The notes under the pieces: generated by a model
Databases searched by the model: none
Told to the model about the DNA's origin: nothing
What the model saw: only the letters and a program-made list of their open reading frames with translations
Assembly (NCBI GenBank): GCA_036825655.1
Contig: DAISXU010000059.1
Span: forward strand, 1 to 13,541
Direction: 5' to 3'
Source of the DNA: JALQTD01 sp036825655
GTDB taxonomy: Bacteria > Bacteroidota > Bacteroidia > Flavobacteriales_D > Sanyastnellaceae
Length of the DNA stretch: 13,541 nucleotides
Program-made: the position numbers and the translations under genes
In this document: positions 1 through 6,676 of the stretch, piece by piece
Layout of the letters: the number at the start of each line of letters is the position of its first letter
Numbering within the stretch: the first letter of the stretch is position 1

Positions 1-360
1 AAAATCGCGTCGATTCTGATCGTCGGTGAGGCTACCAGGCCTTACCTCGGGATTTCGGCTCCCTCTTGAATAGGACTCACTGCGCGCACCCACAAATTCA
101 ATTTCCAAATCATTCCAACGAAACATGGCAGTGCCGTAGGTCTTGAAGATGGTGACACGGCCGGCCTTCAGTGCATCTGCAGCAGCTCGGGCCAGCTCAA
201 TTCCGCTCCCTTCGCAAACAATGTCGATGTCCTTGCTCTTGCGCTGGATCAGCAAATCCCGAACAAAGCCTCCAATGGCAAATGCACGAACCCCTTGTTC
301 ATCGGCAATTTTGCCCACCGCACGAAATACGGGCAAGTACAGGTCAGCAGCATAATTCAT
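1..360 (-). CDS. cca: CCA tRNA nucleotidyltransferase, N-terminal part (cut by window edge)
   Basis: Adds or repairs the 3' CCA of tRNAs in the cytoplasm. Only the first 120 residues are in the window; the gene runs off the left edge. The visible part is the class II nucleotidyltransferase head domain: GGFVRDLL at residues 30-37 (nucleotide-binding GG motif), DID at 44-46 (the metal-binding Asp pair) and RRDF at 117-120, as in poly(A) polymerase/CCA-adding enzymes. The ATG at 358-360 is chosen because an in-frame TAA lies just upstream. The gene follows the tsaC-like gene by 24 bp and has a candidate promoter box in that gap. The tRNA at 11978 has no encoded CCA, so this genome needs such an enzyme. 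Whether an HD domain follows cannot be seen; a poly(A) polymerase is less likely in this phylum. Confidence 0.93.
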   Translation of the reverse strand, partial: MNYAADLYLPVFRAVGKIADEQGVRAFAIGGFVRDLLIQRKSKDIDIVCEGSGIELARAAADALKAGRVTIFKTYGTAMFRWNDLEIEFVGARSESYSRGSRNPEVRPGSLTDDQNRRDF

Positions 361-371
361 GAGCAATTAGC

Positions 372-379
372 CAAAGGTA
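372..379 (-). promoter_or_regulatory. Candidate -7 promoter box upstream of cca
   Basis: On the minus strand this reads TACCTTTG, a full match to the Bacteroidota -7 consensus TAnnTTTG. It sits 11 bp before the cca start codon, in the short gap after the tsaC-like stop codon, and would give a very short leader. I see no clear -33 TTG at the expected spacing. The identical 8-mer occurs upstream of purC (1939-1946). Confidence 0.4.
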
Positions 380-384
380 GTGCG

Positions 385-972
385 CTAAGAACGGAGGACA
401 TGAAAACGTGCTGATTCGTCAAATTGAACAATCCAAGAGGGCACCCCATGAAACTGATCCCGGCCGTGAGTACCTATGGCATCGACGCCGGAGGTGATGG
501 AGGAAGGGAATTCTTTGAAGTGTTGCGCCGGTGCTTCGCCATGAAGGTTGGCGCTGCTAGAGGCAACGGGCTTGCCGAGTCCATTCAAAATGAACTGCAT
601 GTAGGGGTCCTGAACCCAACGCACCCCAATGCTGCCATTTGATCGAACCAAACCCGGTGCCAATCCATGATGAGGGCCCGCTTGCCCCACGACGGTCAAA
701 GGGCGGTCTGTGACCTCCATGAGCTCCCACGCAGCATCTGGCAGGTCAGGTAAAATCCGATGCATTCCACCTTCATCTCCAACAAGAACAAGGAAAGTCT
801 TTTCTTCTGGCCGGTTTTTCAGCCGAGCCATTCGACTCACCGCCTCTGCTGAAGTGGCGTCGCATCCAAGCCCCCAAACCGTGTCTGTTGCCGATAAGAT
901 GATTCCCCCACGCCTCAGTTCCCTGACCAATTCAAGGGCGTCTTCCTTCCAAACAGGTGTTGATTTTTTCAT
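385..972 (-). CDS. tsaC: Threonylcarbamoyl-AMP synthase, single-domain TsaC/YrdC type
   Basis: Makes threonylcarbamoyl-AMP from threonine, bicarbonate and ATP, the first step of t6A37 formation in ANN-decoding tRNAs. The 195-residue protein is a lone YrdC domain: TDTVWGLG at 30-37, a K-N-R-P-E-E-K segment at 52-58 matching the family KxR...K nucleotide-binding signature, GSIGVR at 113-118 and SSSAN at 138-142. It lacks the C-terminal Sua5 domain. The ATG ending at 972 is preferred because it overlaps the purC stop as ATGA; a longer reading from 993 adds seven residues (MVERAFG) and a 25-bp overlap. Coupling to purC suggests cotranscription with it. The YciO paralogue is the main alternative; the SSSAN and KxR features fit either. 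Confidence 0.88.
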   Translation of the reverse strand: MKKSTPVWKEDALELVRELRRGGIILSATDTVWGLGCDATSAEAVSRMARLKNRPEEKTFLVLVGDEGGMHRILPDLPDAAWELMEVTDRPLTVVGQAGPHHGLAPGLVRSNGSIGVRWVQDPYMQFILNGLGKPVASSSANLHGEAPAQHFKEFPSSITSGVDAIGTHGRDQFHGVPSWIVQFDESARFHVLRS

Positions 973-1919
973 GCCGAATGCCCTTTCAACCATTCCTCAA
1001 CAGATTGAAATACCTCCTGTGCAGGGTTGTTTGAAGTGGTGCCTTCGAAGACTTGTCCCGTGATGCGCTCAAACAAATCGATGTACCGCTGGCTTACGAC
1101 CTGCACAAACTGTTCCGGCATGTTGGGTACCGTTTGGCCTTCCAATCCCATGAAATTTTGCTCCATGAGCCATTCACGAACGAATTCCTTGCTCAATTGC
1201 TGTTGCGGCTCTCCGGCTTCTTGGCGCTGGGCATAGCCGTCCGCAATAAAGTAGCGTGAACTATCGGGTGTATGAATTTCATCGATCAAGGTGAGTTGGC
1301 CGTTGAGCAAGCCAAATTCATACTTGGTATCGACTAGGATAAGCCCCTGTTGGGCGGCCATTTCCGTGCCACGCGCAAAAAGAGCTTGGGTGACCCGCTC
1401 AAGATCGGCGTACAACTCGTTGGAAACAATTTGACGAGCGAGAATCTCCTCCCGGCTGATGTCTTCATCGTGACCTTCTGCGGCTTTCGTGGCAGGGGTG
1501 ATGATGGGTTCTGGAAAGCGATCGTGCTCTTTCATGCCTTCGGGCAAACTCACCCCACACAACGTGCGTCCTCCAGACTTGTAGGTCCGCCATGCATGCC
1601 CTGTGAGGTAGCCACGAATGACCATTTCTAGTCGGATGGGTTCGCAGGTTTTACCGATGGTAACGGAAGGGTGAGGCGTTGCCAATTTCCAGGTTGGTAC
1701 AATGTCAGAAACAGCGTCCAAAAAGTGACTAGCGATGCGATTCAGCACCTCTCCTTTGAAGGGGATTCCTTGTGGGAGTATCACGTCAAATGCGCTGATT
1801 CGATCGGATACCACTGCGACCATGAGCCCGTCTTCGAGCGTGTACATGTCCCTGACCTTGCCGTGGTAAGCGTTGGTTTGACCAGAGAAGTTGAACTGAG
1901 TAGAGGCGAGAGTGCTCAT
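969..1919 (-). CDS. purC: Phosphoribosylaminoimidazole-succinocarboxamide synthase (SAICAR synthetase)
   Basis: ATP-dependent ligation of aspartate to CAIR in de novo purine synthesis. At 316 residues it is the longer form rather than the roughly 240-residue E. coli form. Evidence: the GKVRDMY segment at 20-26 (glycine-rich ATP loop), SDRISAFDV at 38-46, the first signature region around LEMVIRGYLTGHAW (97-110), the second signature LVDTKYEFG at 195-203, and LIDEIHTPDSSRY at 211-223. The ATG ending at 1919 gives the expected N-terminus. phoH ends 36 bp upstream and a candidate -7 box lies in between, so purC may have its own promoter. Its stop overlaps the start of the tsaC-like gene. Confidence 0.97.
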   Translation of the reverse strand: MSTLASTQFNFSGQTNAYHGKVRDMYTLEDGLMVAVVSDRISAFDVILPQGIPFKGEVLNRIASHFLDAVSDIVPTWKLATPHPSVTIGKTCEPIRLEMVIRGYLTGHAWRTYKSGGRTLCGVSLPEGMKEHDRFPEPIITPATKAAEGHDEDISREEILARQIVSNELYADLERVTQALFARGTEMAAQQGLILVDTKYEFGLLNGQLTLIDEIHTPDSSRYFIADGYAQRQEAGEPQQQLSKEFVREWLMEQNFMGLEGQTVPNMPEQFVQVVSQRYIDLFERITGQVFEGTTSNNPAQEVFQSVEEWLKGHSA

Positions 1920-1938
1920 GGCATGAAAAATCGAGCGG

Positions 1939-1946
1939 CAAAGGTA
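1939..1946 (-). promoter_or_regulatory. Candidate -7 promoter box upstream of purC
   Basis: Reads TACCTTTG on the minus strand, a perfect TAnnTTTG match, 19 bp upstream of the purC ATG and in the 36-bp gap after phoH. No convincing -33 TTG is visible, so this is a half-supported promoter. If real, purC-tsaC can be transcribed apart from phoH. Confidence 0.4.
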
Positions 1947-1955
1947 GCCCGCGAA

Positions 1956-2987
1956 TTATGAATTCGACTCATCTGAAGGGTGTGCTTTTGCAGCTCGAGC
2001 GGCCCGCCTTTCGACAGCTTTTCTCTGTTCTTCAGCTTCAATTTCCAAATCCGTTTCTTCGAATGCTTTAATAACAGCCTGAACAAGCCGATGGCGCACG
2101 ACATCATCCCCGGTCAAGGCAATGAATTGCAAGCCTTCGGTTGATTTGAGCGCACGAACCGCGTAGGACAACCCACTTTGTTGCTTGCGGGGTAAATCCA
2201 CTTGGGATGCATCTCCGGTGATCACAAATTTGGCTTCCTTACCCATGCGGGTCAGGAACATTTTCATTTGAGCGACGGTCGTGTTTTGAGCTTCATCCAA
2301 GATCACAAAGGCCTTGTCCAACGTGCGGCCCCGCATGAAGGCGAGGGGGGCCACTTCAATTACGCCTTTTTCCATATGGTCCACCAATTTCTCATGGGGA
2401 AGCATGTCGAACAAGGCGTCATACAGCGGCTGCAAGTACGGGTCAAGCTTCTCCTTTAAATCACCAGGAAGAAAACCGAGGTTCTCGCCGGCCTCCACGG
2501 CGGGCCTGGTTAGGATGATGCGTTTGACGCGCTTGTCCTTCAGGGCTGCAACGGCCATGGCTACAGCTGTGTATGTTTTGCCCGTACCCGCAGGTCCTAT
2601 GGCGAAGACCATGTCCTGGTTGCGAATGGCCTCGACGAGTTTGTGCTGGTTAGGCGTTCGGGCTGAAATGCGGTTGCCGCCAACCCCATAAAGTATGGTG
2701 TCGTCCTGCCGGGCCTTGTTCATGACTTCTCCCGTTTCCGCTTTCAACAAGCGCATGACATCATCCTCGTCTATGCGCTGGTAGCGTTCCAAATGCCAAA
2801 TGAGCAAATTCAGCACCTCTTCAAATCGTCCCAAATCAGTTTTTGTGCCTTTGGCACGCACCACATTGCCCCTGGCAACGAGGCTCAACGTCGGGAAATA
2901 GGCTTTGATGCAGCGCCAATTGGCCTCATCCTTGCCCATGAACTCCATCGGATTGACGGATTCTAATGAAATCTCTACTTGATGCAT
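1956..2987 (-). CDS. phoH: PhoH family P-loop ATPase
   Basis: Cytoplasmic PhoH/PhoL-type ATPase, a family linked to RNA metabolism and ribosome-related functions; the substrate is not settled. The 343-residue protein has a short N-terminal domain (about 1-105), then the PhoH ATPase domain: Walker A GPAGTGKT at 131-138, ILTRPAVEAGE around 158-168, Walker B VILDEAQN at 228-235 and FVITGDASQVDLP at 254-266, followed by a charged Glu/Arg/Ala-rich tail. I chose the ATG ending at 2987: the N-terminus MHQVEISLES resembles PhoH proteins of this phylum, and the longer reading to 3020 would begin upstream of the predicted transcription start. It is divergent from the SAM hydrolase-family gene and upstream of purC on the same strand. 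Confidence 0.95.
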   Translation of the reverse strand: MHQVEISLESVNPMEFMGKDEANWRCIKAYFPTLSLVARGNVVRAKGTKTDLGRFEEVLNLLIWHLERYQRIDEDDVMRLLKAETGEVMNKARQDDTILYGVGGNRISARTPNQHKLVEAIRNQDMVFAIGPAGTGKTYTAVAMAVAALKDKRVKRIILTRPAVEAGENLGFLPGDLKEKLDPYLQPLYDALFDMLPHEKLVDHMEKGVIEVAPLAFMRGRTLDKAFVILDEAQNTTVAQMKMFLTRMGKEAKFVITGDASQVDLPRKQQSGLSYAVRALKSTEGLQFIALTGDDVVRHRLVQAVIKAFEETDLEIEAEEQRKAVERRAARAAKAHPSDESNS

Positions 2988-2994
2988 ATGAAAG

Positions 2995-3002
2995 CAAAAA
3001 TA
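2995..3002 (-). promoter_or_regulatory. Candidate -7 promoter box of phoH, nearly leaderless
   Basis: Reads TATTTTTG on the minus strand, matching TAnnTTTG. Only 7 bp separate it from the phoH ATG, so transcription would start within a few bases of the start codon. A possible -33 TTG lies at 3026-3028 on the minus strand with a long 23-bp spacer, inside the first codons of the divergent gene. Confidence 0.4.
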
Positions 3003-3021
3003 GGTTCCCCACCTTTGCACT

Positions 3022-3822
3022 GTGCCAATCTTAACGTTGACTTCCGATTATGGGGAGGGAAGTCCCCACATTGCTCAATTAAAAGGAGCAATATTAAGTC
3101 GTGCTTCGCTGGCGACCGTGGTGGATGTTACCCATTCCATTCGCAAGTTCGATCCACTTCAGGCAGTCTTTCAATTGAAGCAGGTTGCTCACGAGTTCCC
3201 TGACAACACCGTCCACATGTTGTGCGTTAAGGCTGCATGCAATCGCCCTTTGCGGCTTGTTAAATACAGGCGTCAGTTTTATTTGGGCGCCGACCATGAG
3301 GCATTTGGATTGCTATTCGAGCAAGGTGAGGAGCTGGTTTTTGACCTGTCTGAAATCCGCAGTGAAAAACCTCTTCCTTCCTTCCCCGAGAGGGAGTGGT
3401 TGGTCCCAGCTGCTGTGCACTTGCTCAATGGCGGTGGACCAGAGGTCATTGGACGATTGGCACCTCCTTTGGAACCTGGAACTTGGGTCCCACCGAGAAT
3501 TGAAAAGGGGGCGCTCGTTGGTCGGGTGGTCGTCATTGATCATTTTGGCAATGCTGTTACGAACATCACCCAAGCGCTATTCGATTCGGTGGTGGGAGAA
3601 CGCGAGTTCCTCATCCCTATGCGCTCTGCCCGAATGGACATTCGAAAGATTCACGCTCAATACAGGGATGTGTCCTCTGGAGACAGCGTTGCATTATTCA
3701 ATGCTGCGGGATACTTAGAAATAGCCATGAACAACCAATCTGCCCCAGGAGGCAACGGCGGCGCTGATGCCTTGTTAGGACTGAAGCCCGATCAGGACAT
3801 CCGGATTGAATTTGTGCATTGA
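3022..3822 (+). CDS. SAM hydroxide adenosyltransferase (DUF62) family protein, catalytic residues altered
   Basis: Family members split S-adenosylmethionine with water to adenosine and methionine, or with halide in fluorinase/chlorinase. Visible: LTLTSDYGEG at 4-13 (family TTDFG motif), VVDVTHSI at 33-40, the C-terminal motif DHFGNAVTNI at 172-181 and NAAGYLEIA near the end; both latter regions contact SAM in the family. Length 266 residues is normal. Odd: where the family has a VDPGVG-type segment with the catalytic Asp this protein has VKAACN (Lys70), and where it has FHGRD it has FPERE (Pro122), so the Asp-Arg-His triad described for archaeal DUF62 looks absent. The start is GTG at 3022; an in-frame TAG lies at 3001 and no ATG fits. 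Its stop overlaps the next gene by one base (TGATG). Membership is confident; activity is doubtful. Confidence 0.85.
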   Translation: MPILTLTSDYGEGSPHIAQLKGAILSRASLATVVDVTHSIRKFDPLQAVFQLKQVAHEFPDNTVHMLCVKAACNRPLRLVKYRRQFYLGADHEAFGLLFEQGEELVFDLSEIRSEKPLPSFPEREWLVPAAVHLLNGGGPEVIGRLAPPLEPGTWVPPRIEKGALVGRVVVIDHFGNAVTNITQALFDSVVGEREFLIPMRSARMDIRKIHAQYRDVSSGDSVALFNAAGYLEIAMNNQSAPGGNGGADALLGLKPDQDIRIEFVH

Positions 3823-4139
3823 TGGACATCACTCCCAATGAGGAATTTCCCATTCTGCGCATCGTAGAAATGCGTTTCGATGCGGATAATCGCCAAGCAT
3901 TCATGGCGCTGTTTGAACGAAATAAAGAGGCCATTGAATCCATGCCGGGGTGTGGCGGAGTAATGCTGGTGGAGTCGATCGATGCCAATGGCCTTATAAT
4001 CAGTACGCTGAGCAGGTGGAGCAGCCAGTCAGATTTGGATGCTTACAGGAATTCAAGCCTTTTTGGACGGGTATGGCCAGCGACTAAAGCCCTTTTTTCT
4101 TCCCCAGCATCTGCGAAGAGTTATTCACGAATCTTGTGA
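3822..4139 (+). CDS. Small ABM-fold protein (antibiotic biosynthesis monooxygenase superfamily)
   Basis: A 105-residue protein with the dimeric alpha-beta barrel pattern: a first beta strand with the typical PILRIVEMRF (10-19), a helix AFMALFERNKEAIESMPGC, then GVMLVESIDANGLIISTLSRWSS, where the family has a strand and a conserved W, then a helix with DLDAYRNSSLF, and a C-terminal 'KALFSSPASAKSYSRIL' segment. The known family includes heme-degrading and quinol monooxygenases, but many members are of unknown role and no substrate can be assigned. ATG at 3822 is used (a TTG one codon earlier is possible); it overlaps the previous stop as TGATG, so translation is probably coupled to the DUF62 gene. 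A 58-bp gap separates it from gldFG. Confidence 0.72.
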   Translation: MDITPNEEFPILRIVEMRFDADNRQAFMALFERNKEAIESMPGCGGVMLVESIDANGLIISTLSRWSSQSDLDAYRNSSLFGRVWPATKALFSSPASAKSYSRIL

Positions 4140-4197
4140 ACACAACACGGGTAAGCCGTGCACATTGCCTCAATCGCTGCTTTAATTTCGCAGAATC

Positions 4198-6672
4198 ATG
4201 TTGGCACTGATTGCAAAAGAATTCCGTGGTTTTTTCAGCTCCTTGATTGGGTACGTGGTGGTTGCCACTTTTCTACTGCTCATGGGTCTGTTTCTATGGG
4301 TGTTTCCCGGGGATTGGAATTTATTGGATGGGGGGATGGCCACCTTAGACCCCTTGTTTGATTGGGCTCCTTGGGTTTTTTTGTTTTTAGTGCCCGCGAT
4401 TACCATGCGAACTTTTGCCGAAGAGCGCAGGGTAGGCACGTTGGAGTTGCTGCTGACTAGTCCATTGGGCGAAGGGCGAATTGTTTGGGCCAAATTCTTT
4501 GGTGCTTGGTCCGTTTTGATCGCTGCATTGGTGCCGACCACTTCATACGTCTTGGTCATAGGTACGTTGGGCTCTCCAGCCTGGAATTTGGATTTAGGAG
4601 CAACATGTGGAAGTGCATTGGGCTTGGTGCTGCTGGGCGGAGCGCTGGTTGCGCTCGGGGTTTTGATGAGTGCATGGAGCAACAACCCGTTGGTGGCTTT
4701 TCTCAATTCAGTTGTGATTTCATTATTCATGTACATCGGCTTCACAGCATTGGGAACCTTTGAGCTTTGGGGGGCGTGGGATCAAGCATTCACTCGTTTG
4801 GGCATGGAGGCTCATTTTCGGAGTTTGGGCCGCGGATTGATTGAGATGGATGATGTAGCCTATTTTATTTGGTTCATCGGAATTTGTCTGGCTGCGGCAC
4901 AATGGGCCTTGAGGTCGAGGCTTGAACGGCCGGGAATCGATGGGGTTCGATTCATACTTTGGGTTGGGGTTTTAAGTTTGGGATGGTGGTCGATTTCCAT
5001 TTTGGATTGGCGCTATGATTGGACAGCAGAGCAGCGGTATAGCCTTACAGAGGCCACGGAGGAATTCCTGGATGACTTGGGCGATGAAGTATTGATTACA
5101 TGTTATTTAACGGGGGAATTCCCTGCTACTTGGAAGCGTTTGGAGCAGGCATTGGAGGATAAGTTTGAGGAGTTCAATGCTGCAAGCAACGGAAAGTTCA
5201 GGTACGTTTTTGAGGACATCTACGCCATCGATGACCCCAGTACAATAGGTCAAAATGAGCAGACTTTGTACGATCGGGATTTGCGTTTTACGAGAATATC
5301 CTACCAAGAACAAGGGGTGAAAGCTTTCAAAACAGTTTGGCCCGCTGCTACATTGAACTTCAATGGCCAAAGTGTACCCATTCAATTTTTCAAAAGTGAC
5401 CTTCCAGAGCCAACTGAGGTTATGATGCAAGGTTCAATCAATGCCATTGAGTTTGAATTAATCTCTGCACTGCGAAGAGCATCCAGAACCGAGAAACCTC
5501 AAATCGCGATCCTCGAAGGCCATGGGGAATTAAACGAATACGAAGCGGCGGACTTGACCAGTACGCTCGATGAGGACTACGATGTTACGCGCGTCCGGCT
5601 GGAAGGGAAGGTGCATGTGTTGAGTGAGAAACTCGATGGCATGAAGCACAGGCGCAATCGCTACGATTTGCTGATTGTGGCGCAACCTGACTCAGCTTTT
5701 TCGTTGAAAGACCAAATGCTCATCGATCAATTCGTCATGAACGGTGGCCGAGTGCTTTGGCTGGTTGATCCCATCGAAACCAACCTGGACAGCTTATCGA
5801 AGTACCAATTTACCTGGGGTGAGACGAGGGAGTTGGAGATTTATGATTTGATTTACTCTTATGGAGCTCGATTGAATCGAAACCTCATCATAGACCAGCA
5901 ATGTGCGCCCATTCTGCTGGGGGCAGGGCCACAAGGCAACCAGGATAATTACGAGATGTTTTCTTGGTATTTTGCTCCCATTGCGCTTCCGCAAGGTATT
6001 TCACACCCCATCACGACGAACTTAGATCCCATTCATTTTGAGTTCGTGTCTCGGGTGGACACGGTGAACTGCGCAGGGGACGTAAAGAAAACAGTTTTAC
6101 TTGCCTCTTCTGAGCGAAGCAGAGAGTACCGCGCACCGATTCGGATTGCCACCGACATCGTGGATCTCAAGCCCGAGTATTTTACCAGAGGCAATGATGG
6201 CCCTCAACCTTTCGCGGTGCTGCTTGAAGGGACCTTTCAAAGTGGTTTCAGCGACCGAATCCCATCGGAGTTGAGAACCGATGAGAATTTTGCTTTCCGC
6301 GAGGAATCTGCAACAACAGCTCAGTTGGTCATTGGCGATGGAGACTTAGCGCGGAACAAAATCGTAACGTCTTCAACTGGCGTTCCGCAAGTCGTCCCGC
6401 TCGGTTTCGATCGCTATGCCGGCTCCATTGTTTATGACAACAAGGAGTTTCTTCTCAACGCAATCAGCTACCTATTGGACGAGGCTTCATCCATTTCAGT
6501 GCGATCTCGTTCCATAGATCTGCGGCCATTGGATCGAGAGAAGATTCGCACGTCGCGGGCTACTTGGCAAGGATTAGCTGTTGCGCTGCCATTGCTCATC
6601 GTGATGTTATTGGGAAAGTTATTTACTTGGCTCCGCCGTCGCCGTTTTGGAAAACCAAACCCATCGAACTGA
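4198..6672 (+). CDS. gldFG: GldF-GldG fusion: ABC-2 permease joined to gliding-motility auxiliary component
   Basis: One uninterrupted 824-residue reading frame holding two proteins that are normally separate. Residues 1 to about 240 are GldF: KEFRGFFSSLIGYVVV at the N-terminus, FLVPAITMRTFAEERRVGTLELLLTSP at about 64-89, and six hydrophobic segments (near 16-36, 57-70, 99-122, 137-160, 164-187, 221-238). After a linker of about 10 residues a seventh segment (250-269) starts GldG: DWRYDWTAEQRYSLTEAT at 270-287, TCYLTGEFPATWKRL at 301-315, EGHGEL at 440-445, a large extracytoplasmic domain, and a C-terminal membrane helix (about 791-811) with a basic tail. In Flavobacterium, GldF and GldG work with the ATPase GldA in an ABC complex needed for gliding; GldA is not encoded here. 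ATG 4198 gives the usual GldF N-terminus. A DUF4340-type gene starts 4 bp downstream. Confidence 0.93.
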   Translation: MLALIAKEFRGFFSSLIGYVVVATFLLLMGLFLWVFPGDWNLLDGGMATLDPLFDWAPWVFLFLVPAITMRTFAEERRVGTLELLLTSPLGEGRIVWAKFFGAWSVLIAALVPTTSYVLVIGTLGSPAWNLDLGATCGSALGLVLLGGALVALGVLMSAWSNNPLVAFLNSVVISLFMYIGFTALGTFELWGAWDQAFTRLGMEAHFRSLGRGLIEMDDVAYFIWFIGICLAAAQWALRSRLERPGIDGVRFILWVGVLSLGWWSISILDWRYDWTAEQRYSLTEATEEFLDDLGDEVLITCYLTGEFPATWKRLEQALEDKFEEFNAASNGKFRYVFEDIYAIDDPSTIGQNEQTLYDRDLRFTRISYQEQGVKAFKTVWPAATLNFNGQSVPIQFFKSDLPEPTEVMMQGSINAIEFELISALRRASRTEKPQIAILEGHGELNEYEAADLTSTLDEDYDVTRVRLEGKVHVLSEKLDGMKHRRNRYDLLIVAQPDSAFSLKDQMLIDQFVMNGGRVLWLVDPIETNLDSLSKYQFTWGETRELEIYDLIYSYGARLNRNLIIDQQCAPILLGAGPQGNQDNYEMFSWYFAPIALPQGISHPITTNLDPIHFEFVSRVDTVNCAGDVKKTVLLASSERSREYRAPIRIATDIVDLKPEYFTRGNDGPQPFAVLLEGTFQSGFSDRIPSELRTDENFAFREESATTAQLVIGDGDLARNKIVTSSTGVPQVVPLGFDRYAGSIVYDNKEFLLNAISYLLDEASSISVRSRSIDLRPLDREKIRTSRATWQGLAVALPLLIVMLLGKLFTWLRRRRFGKPNPSN

Positions 6673-6676
6673 ACAC

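Noticed and set aside
710..1063. 117-codon plus-strand open frame
   Set aside because: It is antisense to the tsaC-like gene and purC, both strongly supported.
4182..4745. 187-codon open frame on the minus strand
   Set aside because: It lies wholly opposite the gldF half of gldFG, which has clear family motifs; the translated protein is low-complexity and resembles nothing.
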